A DNA stretch of 40,959 nt, from assembly GCA_019241305.1 (NCBI GenBank), contig JAFAXE010000194.1:1-40959 (forward strand), given 5' to 3'. The notes under the pieces were generated by a model. It was given only the letters and a program-made list of their open reading frames with translations, did not search any database and was not told where the DNA came from. Position numbers and translations under genes: made by a program. The DNA comes from Vulcanimicrobiota bacterium (GTDB lineage: Bacteria > Vulcanimicrobiota > Vulcanimicrobiia > Vulcanimicrobiales > Vulcanimicrobiaceae). Below are positions 31,040 to 39,415 of the stretch, piece after piece (position 1 is the first letter of the stretch; each line of letters begins with the position of its first letter).

Positions 31040-31560
31040 TTTACGCAGATTCGACGTTGGAAGATATTGCCTTCATCGTGTGCGATGCACTCCAAAAACA
31101 CGGAACGGTCGCCGTGCTCACTGGTGGAAGCGCAGCGACGTTTTATACGCCCGAGAGTTACGCGTCCGACGACATCGACTTCATCATAACGTTTCGTGCA
31201 CAAGGCGCTGCAAAAGTTCTCCGTGATATTGGGTTTCTGGAGCGAAGCGGAGCATATGTTCATCCTGCTTCAAAGTATCTCGTTGAGTTTCCACCGGGAC
31301 CGTTGGCAGTGGGTGACGACCTCATCACTGTATGGGACACCGTCGAAAAAAGCGACCGCACGTTACACGTTATTACGAGAACAGACTGCGTAAGAGACCG
31401 GTTAGCGGCCTACTACCACTGGAATGACTACCGAAGTTTACACGTTGCGTGCGACGTTGCCCGAAGCGGGGCCGTCGACTGGAACGTGATACGCAATTGG
31501 AGCGACCGAGAAGGTCACATGATGAAGTTCACCGAGTTTTGGAAGCTCGTTAATGGATAA
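31036..31560 (+). CDS. Nucleotidyltransferase, AbiEii/MNT-like (possible toxin partner)
   Basis: A small nucleotidyltransferase-fold protein (about 167-174 aa). The signature GGSAATFY at about residue 30 and DDIDFIITF about 17 residues later give the GS...DxD pattern of the polymerase-beta superfamily, as in the AbiEii and DUF6036-type groups. No ATG start exists; TTG 31057 (gives MEDIAFIVCDAL) has no ribosome site, whereas CTG 31036 overlaps the previous stop (CTGA) with GAGG 9-10 bp upstream, so I prefer it. By hand count, 31141-31320 is about 51% G+C, well below the neighbouring genes, which suggests recent acquisition. In known pairs such enzymes modify tRNA or proteins with nucleotides; the target is unknown here. 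Confidence 0.65.
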   Translation: MIYADSTLEDIAFIVCDALQKHGTVAVLTGGSAATFYTPESYASDDIDFIITFRAQGAAKVLRDIGFLERSGAYVHPASKYLVEFPPGPLAVGDDLITVWDTVEKSDRTLHVITRTDCVRDRLAAYYHWNDYRSLHVACDVARSGAVDWNVIRNWSDREGHMMKFTEFWKLVNG

Positions 31561-31576
31561 GTCCCTTTTCGCGAAA

Positions 31577-33211
31577 TTAGGGGACGGCCGCGGTGGTGTT
31601 GCCGGCGGCGACCTCGACGCGCCCCGGAGCGGCTCCTTCGGCGGGCGGGACGAGTTGGAACTCGTAGGTCTTCACGCCGCTCGGCGGTGACAGATAACTC
31701 ACCGTCCGCGGAGAGCACAGGCCGTCGGCACAAAATGACGCGACCCACCCGGGACGTACGCGATTCGCGACGAGCGTGACGCTTTTTTGGGCCGGCGCCA
31801 CGACGATCAGCCGGTACTTATAGGTGGACTTTAGACTTCCGGGAAGATCCGGGCCGGTCCACTTACTGAGCGCGAGCGCGGTGCCGGTCCGATGCACGAG
31901 TGCGACCGCCGCCATCCCTTCCGCGGCGCGATCTTGCGCGCGTTCGCGCATATCGGCGTATTGGCTGTTCGCTGGAATCATTGCCGCGTAGCGCGTCGCT
32001 CGCAAGAACGCGCGGCGCGCATTTGCGCGATCGCCCAGGGAAACGTAGACGTTCGCAAGATCGAGTGACTCGTCGGCAACAAAGGCCGCGTCGTCGCCGC
32101 GTTCTTTCGGAGGCGCGCCCGCAGCCTTCACCATCAAGAGCGCGACGCACCGCTCGTACGGCGCAACGGCGTCGGCGAAGCGTCGGGAACGCTGGTACGC
32201 GAGCCCGAGTTGGTCGTAGCCATCGGAATCGTTGGGCGCAAGGGCGATATACGCGCGTGCCACCTGCGCCATGCGGGGGTAATCGTGCAGGCGGTAATAC
32301 GCATTTGCGAGCGAGTACGTAAGCTTCGGGTCGTGCGGTTCGAGCGCCAACGCCTCACGCAAAATCTGGGCCGCATCCTCAAAGCGGTTGAGATCGGCAT
32401 AGGCGGTCGCTAGGAGACGATCCGCCAGAATCTTGTCGTCGCGCGTGCTTGCGACGGCCTGCAGCCCGCTGGCCGCTTTTTCGAGCAACGTGCCTTCTTC
32501 GCGCAACGTCCGCTCGTCATCGAACGCTAGCCCGTGCGCAGTCGGCAACGTGGCGGCATAGGCGTCGACCTCGGAAACGCGCCGGCGCGCCGCCTCTGCC
32601 GCCGCTCGAACCTGCGCGACGCTTGCGCTGAACGAAAATTGGTTTGGATCCAGCAGCGCGTCGATGTGCCGCTGCGCCGGCGAAAGGTAGACCACCGTCT
32701 GTCCCTTGCGAGCGCCCGCTACGAACTGCGCGAGGAGTTGCGGCGTTACGCCGCCGGTCCAGCGCGCGCGGACGATCCCGTTTGGATCGACGACGATCGT
32801 GGTGGGGATGAAGGCGATTCCGTAGCCGTTATAGGTGCCCGGTCCCGCGAGCGCCGTGTCGTACGGAACGCTCCGCGCTGAAAGGAAGGTTCGCACGATC
32901 GGCGCCGTTTCCGTCGTATCGATACCGAGGAACGCGACATCTTTCGTTTTCAGTCGCTGAAAGGCCGCGATGAGATCCGGCGTTTCGGCGCGACACGGCG
33001 GGCACCACGTTGCCCAAAAATTGAGCACCAGCACCTTGCCGGCATATGCGTGTCGGGAAACGTGACGGCCGCTTACTGTTTGCGCGGTAAATTCCGGGGC
33101 CCGAGTGCCAAGCGCACCGTTGGCGTTACCGCCGGTGGGCGTCGCGGCGGAGCGCGACGGCGCAGCTCCTGCTAGCGTCGCAAGAAGCAGTGCGAACACG
33201 AAGCCGCGCAT
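31577..33211 (-). CDS. Secreted TlpA-like thioredoxin with TPR repeats
   Basis: A 544-aa exported protein. Signal peptide at 1-22 (MRGFVFALLLATLAGAAPSRSA). Thioredoxin domain at about 35-165: GTRAPEFTAQTVSGRHVSRHAYAGKVLVLNFWATWCPPCRAETP with the redox pair CPPC (70-73), and the cis-Pro loop FIPTTIVVDPNG. Residues about 200-420 hold TPR helices (LNRFEDAAQILREALALEPHD, ANAYYRLHDYPRMAQVARAYIALAPND, LGLAYQRSRRFADAVAPYERCV). The C-terminal 110 residues look like a beta-rich domain (TYKYRLIVVAPAQKSVTLVANRVRPGWVASFC). Likely a periplasmic disulphide reductase or maturation factor with a TPR partner-binding part. ATG 33211 overlaps the previous stop (TAATG). Last gene of the IDI/small protein/TlpA operon. 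Confidence 0.88.
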   Translation of the reverse strand: MRGFVFALLLATLAGAAPSRSAATPTGGNANGALGTRAPEFTAQTVSGRHVSRHAYAGKVLVLNFWATWCPPCRAETPDLIAAFQRLKTKDVAFLGIDTTETAPIVRTFLSARSVPYDTALAGPGTYNGYGIAFIPTTIVVDPNGIVRARWTGGVTPQLLAQFVAGARKGQTVVYLSPAQRHIDALLDPNQFSFSASVAQVRAAAEAARRRVSEVDAYAATLPTAHGLAFDDERTLREEGTLLEKAASGLQAVASTRDDKILADRLLATAYADLNRFEDAAQILREALALEPHDPKLTYSLANAYYRLHDYPRMAQVARAYIALAPNDSDGYDQLGLAYQRSRRFADAVAPYERCVALLMVKAAGAPPKERGDDAAFVADESLDLANVYVSLGDRANARRAFLRATRYAAMIPANSQYADMRERAQDRAAEGMAAVALVHRTGTALALSKWTGPDLPGSLKSTYKYRLIVVAPAQKSVTLVANRVRPGWVASFCADGLCSPRTVSYLSPPSGVKTYEFQLVPPAEGAAPGRVEVAAGNTTAAVP

Positions 33212-33489
33212 TAAAGAACCTGTCCTCGCGCCGTTTGCAACTCCACGCGCAGCGCTTCGAGCGCGGGATCGAGCGCCGTATCTTTTTCTGCTAACTGCTC
33301 CAGGGCCGTGAGGACCGCATCGATGCGAGGACGCTGCAGCAGCACCGCGGTTCGGCCGGCGAGTTCCTGATCGAAACGCTCCAAGGCACGCTTCGCCATA
33401 TTGGCCTGGCCAAATGCATACGCTTGATGGCCGGCGTTGCCGAGACGTTTCAACTCAGCCTCCAGCCACTGCCGGTAATCTTCGAACAT
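33211..33489 (-). CDS. Small helical hypothetical protein
   Basis: A 92-aa protein I do not recognise. It starts at ATG 33489 with AGGAGGG 6 bp upstream. The sequence is helical and charged throughout (MFEDYRQWLEAELKRLGNAGHQ, ANMAKRALERFDQELAG, VLTALEQLAEKD), with no membrane segment, signal peptide or Cys. It starts 34 bp after the isoprenoid isomerase gene and its stop overlaps the TlpA-like gene start (TAATG), so it is translated with both. The role is unknown. Confidence 0.75.
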   Translation of the reverse strand: MFEDYRQWLEAELKRLGNAGHQAYAFGQANMAKRALERFDQELAGRTAVLLQRPRIDAVLTALEQLAEKDTALDPALEALRVELQTARGQVL

Positions 33490-33523
33490 CGTTGGCCCTC
33501 CTGAACGCCCGCCGCGCCTGGCC

Positions 33524-34561
33524 TCATTCTGCCGTTTCAAGAAGGGCTCCCGGAAGGTCCGCAAGCGCACGGCATCCACTCGCAAACATCGCGATCCGTA
33601 AGCCGGCGATGAGGTCATCGAGGGCTTCGAAGACGGCATCGGCGCTGCGCGTCGCGGGTTCCAGGAGCGGCTGAGCCAGGCCGCACAGCGTCGCGCCGAG
33701 CGCGACCGCTTTCGCGACATCGATCCCCGAGCGTACTCCGCCGCTCGCGACCAGCGGAACGCCTGGCAGCGCTTTTCTGAGTGCGCGGGTCGCTTCCGCG
33801 GTCGGGTATCCCCAGCCGGCAAAGGTTTCGGCGAGCCGTTCGCGACGGCTATCGCCGGCACGGCGCCCCTCGACACGCGCCCAGGAAGTTCCACCAGCTC
33901 CAGCCACGTCGATTGCCGCAACGCCTGCCCCGAGAAGCCGTCGCGCCGTGTGGACCGAGATGCCTGAGCCGACGCTTTTGGCGATCACCGGTACGGTCGT
34001 CGCCGCGACGACCTGTGCGATTTTTTCGAGCAAGCCGCTGAAGTTCGTGTCCCCTCCGGGCTGCAGTGCCTCTTGCAACGGATTGAAATGAAGGTAGAGG
34101 CCGTCCGCGCCGATCGATTCAACGATGGCTTTCGCATCAGCGGCGGTAACACCATAGTTGAGTTGTACCGCGCCGATATTGGCAAAGAGCAACACATGCG
34201 GCGCGACGTCCCGGACGCGATAGGTCTCCAGCAGTGCCCGATCTTCGAGAGCCGCCCGCTGGCTGCCTAACCCGATCGCGATCCCGGCACGCTCTGCGGC
34301 CGCCGCCAAATTGCGATTGATCGCGCCGGCGCGCGCCGTGCCGCCCGTCATCGACGAAACGAGCAGCGGTGCCCGCAGTTCACGTCCGAGAAACGACGTC
34401 CGCGCGTTCACCTCGGTAAGCGCCATCTCGGGAAGGGCTTCGTGCCGTAGGCGCACTACGGAAAATCCCGCGTCGAGCGTCGAGGCGACGTCTTCGTCGA
34501 GACAGATGTCGAGGTGGCGCGACTTTCGTGCCTCCGTCGATGACGCCGGACGCCGCTCCAT
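33524..34561 (-). CDS. fni: Type II isopentenyl-diphosphate delta-isomerase
   Basis: A 345-aa FMN-dependent isomerase interconverting isopentenyl and dimethylallyl diphosphate, in cytoplasmic isoprenoid synthesis. Start ATG 34561 (MERRPASSTEARKSRHLDICLDEDV); the opening RKSRHLDICL is diagnostic. Further motifs: LLVSSMTGGTARAGAINRNLA, AIGLGSQRAALED, FANIGAVQLNYG, LHFNPLQEALQPGGDTNF (Mg2+ and substrate), PVIAKSVGSGIS, AIDVAGAGGTSWARVEGRR and ASGGVRSGIDVAKAVALGATLCG for flavin phosphate. Length is normal. It supplies precursors for the quinone side chain made by the UbiA homologue elsewhere in the window. Divergent from the DJ-1 homologue. Confidence 0.96.
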   Translation of the reverse strand: MERRPASSTEARKSRHLDICLDEDVASTLDAGFSVVRLRHEALPEMALTEVNARTSFLGRELRAPLLVSSMTGGTARAGAINRNLAAAAERAGIAIGLGSQRAALEDRALLETYRVRDVAPHVLLFANIGAVQLNYGVTAADAKAIVESIGADGLYLHFNPLQEALQPGGDTNFSGLLEKIAQVVAATTVPVIAKSVGSGISVHTARRLLGAGVAAIDVAGAGGTSWARVEGRRAGDSRRERLAETFAGWGYPTAEATRALRKALPGVPLVASGGVRSGIDVAKAVALGATLCGLAQPLLEPATRSADAVFEALDDLIAGLRIAMFASGCRALADLPGALLETAE

Positions 34562-34666
34562 CCCCCGCGCTGCTCTGCCCCAGCGGCGACTTCCTATCCC
34601 TGGCCGCACAAGAACGAGCGCAAGCCACGACGGGAAAGATGCTGGAGCGGCGAAAAACGGGGCGCC

Positions 34667-35233
34667 ATGCAAGGAGCAACGGAAGGGAAGCGCGTTGCCG
34701 CGCTCGTCGGCGATGGATTCGAGGAGGCAGAGTTGGAGCAGCCGCGTCGTGCGCTAGAGGCGGCCGGCGCGGTGGTTACCGTCGTCGGCGTGAGCGAACG
34801 TTCACGGCAGCGGATTCGTGCCAAGCGGGGGCTCGATGACTCGCCTTTGACGGCACGCGCGGACGAACTCGTCGCGGATTGCACCGCGGAGGACTTCGAC
34901 GCCCTCCTGATTCCAGGCGGACAATCGCCCGACCAGATCAGGACCGATCGAGAAGTGCAGCGCTTTGTCCGCGAGCTCGACGGAGCGAAAAAACCGCTCT
35001 TTGCCATCGGCCACGGGGCACAAGTACTCATCTCTTCACAAGTCACGCGCGGCCGAACCATGACGGGCTCGCCCTCAATCTCCGACGACATCCGCAATGC
35101 CGGTGGACTCTATCGCGATCAGCCTCTTGTGCAAGACGCCCATTGGGTGACGTCGCGCGGCATTGCCGACCTGAATCAGTTCAGCCGCGCGATCGTGGAA
35201 AAACTGGCCACCGCAGCGGTTGCGACCGCCTAG
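34667..35233 (+). CDS. DJ-1/PfpI family protein lacking the catalytic cysteine
   Basis: A 188-aa protein of the DJ-1/PfpI glutamine-amidotransferase-like fold. KRVAALVGDGFEEAELEQPRRALEAAGAVVTVVG is the N-terminal Rossmann-like part with the conserved Glu (GFEEAEL). FDALLIPGGQSPDQIRTDREVQRFVREL is also typical. The nucleophile elbow normally reads AICHGPQ; here it is AIGHGAQ with Gly115 in place of Cys (codon GGC). His116 is kept. C-terminal segments VTRGRTMTGSPSISDDIRNAGG and VTSRGIADLNQFSRAIVEKL are normal. It may be a binding or chaperone-like protein, not a thiol enzyme. The start is ATG 34667; the gene is convergent with the membrane protein at 35236. Confidence 0.9.
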   Translation: MQGATEGKRVAALVGDGFEEAELEQPRRALEAAGAVVTVVGVSERSRQRIRAKRGLDDSPLTARADELVADCTAEDFDALLIPGGQSPDQIRTDREVQRFVRELDGAKKPLFAIGHGAQVLISSQVTRGRTMTGSPSISDDIRNAGGLYRDQPLVQDAHWVTSRGIADLNQFSRAIVEKLATAAVATA

Positions 35234-35235
35234 CC

Positions 35236-35859
35236 TTACGGCGCGCTAAGCGTGAGGTCGTCGACGGGATCGTAGCGCGCGAGCGTCTCGCCAAGCGCGC
35301 GTAGCGCCGCGAAGCCGATGGCCACGGCAGCGAGGACAGCACAGACGAGCGTCAGGGGCGTACCTGCTACACCCAGCATCCAAATTGCGATACCGGCGAT
35401 CATCGCGAGTACCGCGTACAGCACGCGTTGTTGACCGGCGCGAAAGCAGCCTGACAGGGCGATGAGCGTAGCGACCACTTCTGCAGAAACGAGCGTGCCA
35501 AACACCATCCAGCCGTACTGAGAAACAGCTCTGTGCCGGAGTAGTGAATAGAGGAAGATGGCGCCTCCCGAAAAGACGGCCAACGTGATGCACGGCCCCA
35601 GCGCGAATGCACGGGCGAGTTCTCTCCCATACAGCGGGGCAGCGAAATAGCGAACGTTGGAAATGCTTGCGATGCGACGATGCTGGAGCGGCGCCAACGC
35701 AGCAGCGGCCACGCCGAAGGTACCGGACGCGATGACCACTGTCTCGGGCCAGTTGAAGAGTACGGCGCCGAACACCATCGCGAACGCAATGGCATCCAGG
35801 TAACTGAAGGACGATTCGAGTGTCTCAAAAACAATAAACCGCGTCGCGCGCCAGTTCAT
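35236..35859 (-). CDS. Polytopic membrane protein, possible partner of the degenerate ABC ATPase
   Basis: A 207-aa integral membrane protein with about five to six hydrophobic segments: near 25-42 (AIAFAMVFGAVLFNWPETVV), 44-58, 85-105 (CITLAVFSGGAIFLYSLL), 115-137, 143-165 and 168-192 (LTLVCAVLAAVAIGFAAL). No clear family, though the layout is that of small ABC-2-like permeases. ATG 35859 overlaps the stop of the ATPase-like gene upstream (ATGA), so both are translated together. Transported substrate unknown. Confidence 0.7.
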   Translation of the reverse strand: MNWRATRFIVFETLESSFSYLDAIAFAMVFGAVLFNWPETVVIASGTFGVAAAALAPLQHRRIASISNVRYFAAPLYGRELARAFALGPCITLAVFSGGAIFLYSLLRHRAVSQYGWMVFGTLVSAEVVATLIALSGCFRAGQQRVLYAVLAMIAGIAIWMLGVAGTPLTLVCAVLAAVAIGFAALRALGETLARYDPVDDLTLSAP

Positions 35860-36482
35860 GAGACATGCACTAAGGCTGCCGAAGGAACTTCTGAAGTTTG
35901 CGGACTGCAGAACAGCACCGCTTCGTCCGTGAATACTTCGCAGACACGATTTGCGAGATGAGCCGGAGGGCGATCCAGCACGAGCAGTTTTACTGCTCGG
36001 ATGAAGGCAAGCGCTACTGCGAACGTCATCGTGTCACGCCATCCGATCCGATCCAACGTTGCTCGCACCCGGCGCAGTGCTTCACGGCGCGGCACGTTTG
36101 AAAGTGCGGCCTGCATCTCGATTGCCGCCTGCCGCCGGAGCGAGTCAACTTCGTACGGCTTGCTTGTTGCGCTTCCTGGAGCCGGCCGCGGTTCAACCCA
36201 GCCAAAGTCCTCGCTATGTGTCACATACCCGACGAAGCGCTTCACCTGTACGGGCTGGATGCGGGGATCGAAATCGCCGATCAGCAGCGTCCCGCTCGTC
36301 GCTTTGACGATCCCGGCAGCCATCCGGGCTGCGATCGAGGCCGCGCGGCCGTCGGGGCATTTCAACGAGATGTGCTGGCCGGGATACACTTCTACGGAAA
36401 ACGGCGGGACGAGGACGACGCCATCGCGCACGAACGTCGCGTCGACCGCGCGTAACACCGCAGCCGCGCGACCCGCTGTCAC
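35856..36482 (-). CDS. Degenerate ABC ATPase-like protein
   Basis: A 208-aa protein that keeps the ABC-ATPase outline but lost its key residues. The opening AVDATFVRDGVVLVPPFSVEVYPGQHISLKCPDG matches the start of ABC domains up to the P-loop, but CPDGRAASI (42-50) replaces GxxGxGKST: no Lys. GTLLIGDFDPRIQPV matches the strand after Walker A; the Q-loop is gone (THSEDFG). The signature LSGGQ is absent, and Walker B VKLLVLDRPPA (164-174) has Arg where the catalytic Glu is normal. The start GTG 36482 overlaps the pncB stop (GTGA); a longer frame to ATG 36539 would overlap pncB by 61 bp. It probably cannot hydrolyse ATP. Confidence 0.75.
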   Translation of the reverse strand: MTAGRAAAVLRAVDATFVRDGVVLVPPFSVEVYPGQHISLKCPDGRAASIAARMAAGIVKATSGTLLIGDFDPRIQPVQVKRFVGYVTHSEDFGWVEPRPAPGSATSKPYEVDSLRRQAAIEMQAALSNVPRREALRRVRATLDRIGWRDTMTFAVALAFIRAVKLLVLDRPPAHLANRVCEVFTDEAVLFCSPQTSEVPSAALVHVS

Positions 36483-37591
36483 CGCTCTGGCGCTCCCAGC
36501 CGAGGATTGGGCCGAGGCGGCCTTCCAGTTTTGTGACATTCAATCCACTGGCCGTTGCGTTCGATCGCGACGATATCGGCGGTGAAGTCGAAGCGGCCGG
36601 TCCCTTCGAAAAAAGCGCTCCCCACGGCGTACGCGTCGACCGGCACGTCATGGTTTTCGAAATCGCGGATCTTGCGTGCGTCGAAACCACCGCTGACCAC
36701 GATTTTCACGTCGCGAAAGCCATCGCGGTCGAGCGCATGCCGAACGTTGCGAACGAGTTCGGGCACGACGCCTGTCGGTACGAACGTGCCCATCTGTGGC
36801 CACAGCGACCGGTCCACCATCGTCCCTGAGGTGTCGAGACGTACACCCCATAGCCGGCTGCCGAGCGCGCGCGCCACTTCGACGCTGGTGCGCACGCAAT
36901 CGTTTTCGAAGTCTACCAGGGCGATCACGTGCACCGAGGGATCGATGTACTCGGCGAACTTTGCCGTTGCTAGGACCGTGTCGCCCCCGTACGCGGCGAT
37001 GAGCGCGTGCGGGACGGTTCCCATCCCGCGTGCTCCCCACCATTCCGCATTCGCGTCGGTCGAGACGCCGAGCGCCCCAGAAATGTACGCGGCGTAGCCG
37101 TCGCCGGTTTGCATCATGTGATGATCGTAACGCGCGGGGAAGTATAGGACATCTTTGCCGTTGGCAGCATCGACGATCTCGCGCGCGTTGGTGGCGATGC
37201 GCGTCCTCCGCGACAGGACGCCGAGGTAACACGTTTCGAGATGCGCGAATAGCGTGTAATCGCCCGAGATGGTCATCACCGTCTCATACGGTCCGATGAC
37301 GTCTCCATCGTGCAAGGCGCGGGCCTCGAGCTCGGGCCAACCGTCTTCCCAGCACTCCCGCTGGCGGTCGAAGTGCCCGGAACACAGCTTGAGGATCGCG
37401 ATCGCTTCGTCGATCCCGCACAAGACCGCGTGGGCGCGCTGAAAAACCTGCATCCGCACGCGGGTGTGGTTGCGGTCACGCTCCATGATCTCGCGCGCGC
37501 GGTTGAAGTACGTGTCGGAATAGTAACCCGCGCGCATCTTGTCGACCGGGAGGTTGAAGATGGACGGGTCGAGCCGCTCGACGCGCAGCAT
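36479..37591 (-). CDS. pncB: Nicotinate phosphoribosyltransferase-like enzyme
   Basis: A 370-aa enzyme of the nicotinate/quinolinate phosphoribosyltransferase family, which makes nicotinate mononucleotide for NAD salvage. DKMRAGYYSDTYFNRAREIMERD is the N-terminal motif, GDYTLFAHLETCYLGVLSRRTRIATNAREIV the helix facing the active site, then GYAAYISGALGVSTDANAEWWGARGMGTVPHAL with the catalytic region, LVDFENDCVRTSVEVARALGSRLWGVRLDTSG and VVSGGFDARKIRDFEN for the phosphate. It is shorter than the about 400-aa E. coli PncB and nearer the archaeal/high-GC form. Start ATG 37591. It heads an operon with the ABC-like and membrane genes and is divergent from polX, separated by 38 bp holding a TTCGTACGAA palindrome. 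Confidence 0.9.
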   Translation of the reverse strand: MLRVERLDPSIFNLPVDKMRAGYYSDTYFNRAREIMERDRNHTRVRMQVFQRAHAVLCGIDEAIAILKLCSGHFDRQRECWEDGWPELEARALHDGDVIGPYETVMTISGDYTLFAHLETCYLGVLSRRTRIATNAREIVDAANGKDVLYFPARYDHHMMQTGDGYAAYISGALGVSTDANAEWWGARGMGTVPHALIAAYGGDTVLATAKFAEYIDPSVHVIALVDFENDCVRTSVEVARALGSRLWGVRLDTSGTMVDRSLWPQMGTFVPTGVVPELVRNVRHALDRDGFRDVKIVVSGGFDARKIRDFENHDVPVDAYAVGSAFFEGTGRFDFTADIVAIERNGQWIECHKTGRPPRPNPRLGAPER

Positions 37592-37629
37592 GGGACGTTC
37601 GTACGAATTCGTGGAACAGCGGTCCTGTC

Positions 37630-39360
37630 ATGGAGCGCACCTTGACCAACGCCGAGATCGCGCGAAAACTCCTGGACATCAGGACGCTCATGGAATTCGC
37701 CGGGGAGCCGTTCTTCAAGTTCATGGCATACGAACGTGCGGCCTCGGCGGTCGAAAATGCCGCACCGGTCGCCGACCTCATCGCGGCCGATGAGCTTCAA
37801 AAACTTCCCGGCATCGGTAAAACGATCGGCGGTCGAATTGCAGAAATCGCTACGACGGGAACGTGCGCCTATCTGGAAGAGCTGAGCGGAAAGTACCCGC
37901 CGACGCTGATGGAGTTGCTCGGCGTGCAAGGCGTCGGCGTGAAAACGGCCGCCATGCTGTTCGACCAACACGGCATCGCGTCGCTTGATGATTTGGACCG
38001 TGCGCTCAATTCTGGGATGCTGGCCGGGACGGCGCGACTCGGCAAGAAGTCGCTCGAAAATATGCGGCGCGGTATGCTCGCGTACCGTGGGCGCCAGCGC
38101 CGTACGCCGCTCGGTGTCGCAGTCCCGCTCGCGCATGAAGTCGCCGAGGTTTTGAAATCGCGCTCCTCTGCACGAAGCGTCGTTCCCGCAGGAAGCGTGC
38201 GCCGTGCAGAAGTGACGGTTGGCGACATCGACGTCGTGTGTACCTCCGACGATCCAGATGCCGTCATGCGCGCCTTCACTTCATGGGAACGTGCCGAGGC
38301 TGTGCTGGCGGACGGTCCGACGAAAGGCAGTATTTGGCTCGAGGGCGGTCTGCAAATCGACCTGCGCGTATTGCCGGAGCATCTCTACGGGAACCTCTTG
38401 CAGCACTTCACGGGCGGCCGCGAGCATAACATACAGCTGCGAGAACTTGCGGTCCGCAAGGGACTGCGCGTGAGCGAGAACGGCATTCTGAATCTGGCGA
38501 CGGGCGACAACCTGACGTGCCGGACAGAGGAAGAGGTCTACGCGGCCATTGGGCTCGCTTACATCCCGCCGGAGATGCGGCTCGGCATGGGCGAGATCGA
38601 GGCGGCTGCCGGCGGCACGCTGCCGACCCCGGTGCAAATGCCCGACATGCGCGGCGACTTTCACATGCACACGACGTGGAGCGACGGCGTCGATGAACTG
38701 GACGCAATGGTTGCCACAGCCGCGCGGCTCGGATACGCGTACCACGCGATCTCCGATCATTCGTGGGGTCGGCGAGGGATGGGGCTTTCACCGGAACGAT
38801 TGCGCGCACAGAGAACGGTAATCCGCGAAGCCGGCGAGCGCCACGGGATTCGTACGCTCTGTGCGAGCGAAGTCGACATCCGGGAGGACGGCTCGCTCGA
38901 TTTCGACGACGACGTCCTCGCCGAGCTCGACGTCGTCATCGGAAGCGTACACAGCAGCTTGCGCATGGGCCGTGAAGCGATGACGCAGCGCCTCATTCGC
39001 GCGTGCGAAAACCGATATCTCACGATTATCGGTCACCCCACCGGACGGAACATCCAGGGTTTCGATGGTTCGGAGTTCGACTACGATGCCGTGTTTGCGG
39101 CCGCGGCCCGCACCGGGACGGCGCTCGAGATCGATGGGCAACCGAAGCGTCTCGATTTGCCGAGCGCACTGGCACGCCGCGCCCGCGAGTTCGGCGTTAC
39201 CTTTTCACTGGACAGCGATGCGCACGCCACCGGCCAGCTTCAAAACATCTCCTATGCAGTCGGTCAAGCGCGGCGCGCCTGGATTACGAAAGAAGAAGTG
39301 CTCAACGCGCGGCCCCTCGAGGACGTGCTCGCCTTCGTTGCCGCGAAACGCCACCGCTAA
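37630..39360 (+). CDS. polX: DNA polymerase/3'-5' exonuclease PolX
   Basis: A 576-aa family X polymerase. The N-terminal helix-hairpin-helix region (LTNAEIARKLLDIRTLMEFAGE, QKLPGIGKTIGGRIAEI, GVQGVGVKTAAMLF) covers about 1-140; the nucleotidyltransferase core has AGSVRRAEVTVGDIDVVCTSDDP (GS...D-x-D at about 192-208) and GLQIDLRVLP for the third Asp. The C-terminal PHP domain (from about 340) carries DFHMHTTWSDG, AISDHSWG, EVDIREDG, GSVHSS and LDSDAHATGQL, all metal-binding residues present. It fills gaps and removes 3' ends during base excision repair. ATG 37630 gives the standard MERTLTNAEIARKL start. Length normal for bacterial PolX. Confidence 0.96.
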   Translation: MERTLTNAEIARKLLDIRTLMEFAGEPFFKFMAYERAASAVENAAPVADLIAADELQKLPGIGKTIGGRIAEIATTGTCAYLEELSGKYPPTLMELLGVQGVGVKTAAMLFDQHGIASLDDLDRALNSGMLAGTARLGKKSLENMRRGMLAYRGRQRRTPLGVAVPLAHEVAEVLKSRSSARSVVPAGSVRRAEVTVGDIDVVCTSDDPDAVMRAFTSWERAEAVLADGPTKGSIWLEGGLQIDLRVLPEHLYGNLLQHFTGGREHNIQLRELAVRKGLRVSENGILNLATGDNLTCRTEEEVYAAIGLAYIPPEMRLGMGEIEAAAGGTLPTPVQMPDMRGDFHMHTTWSDGVDELDAMVATAARLGYAYHAISDHSWGRRGMGLSPERLRAQRTVIREAGERHGIRTLCASEVDIREDGSLDFDDDVLAELDVVIGSVHSSLRMGREAMTQRLIRACENRYLTIIGHPTGRNIQGFDGSEFDYDAVFAAAARTGTALEIDGQPKRLDLPSALARRAREFGVTFSLDSDAHATGQLQNISYAVGQARRAWITKEEVLNARPLEDVLAFVAAKRHR

Positions 39361-39385
39361 CGACACGAGGCGGCGTAGCTCGTGA

Positions 39386-39415
39386 GGGCCGTCGCACGAA
39401 CTCCCTTTACGGCCC
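39386..39415. terminator. Inverted repeat between convergent polX and phosphoesterase genes
   Basis: GGGCCGT (39386-39392) and ACGGCCC (39409-39415) with a 16-bp loop containing CCCTTT. It lies 25 bp after the polX stop and overlaps the stop of the convergent phosphoesterase gene (39407). A bidirectional terminator is plausible. Confidence 0.4.

Noticed and set aside
36479-36539. Longer N-terminus for the ABC-like gene starting at ATG 36539
   Set aside because: It would overlap pncB by 61 bp with low-complexity residues; GTG 36482 gives the same 4-bp overlap style as the neighbouring genes.
37598-37607. TTCGTACGAA palindrome between pncB and polX as an SOS box
   Set aside because: It lacks the GAAC-N4-GTTC layout of the true box before imuA; 10-bp palindromes occur by chance.
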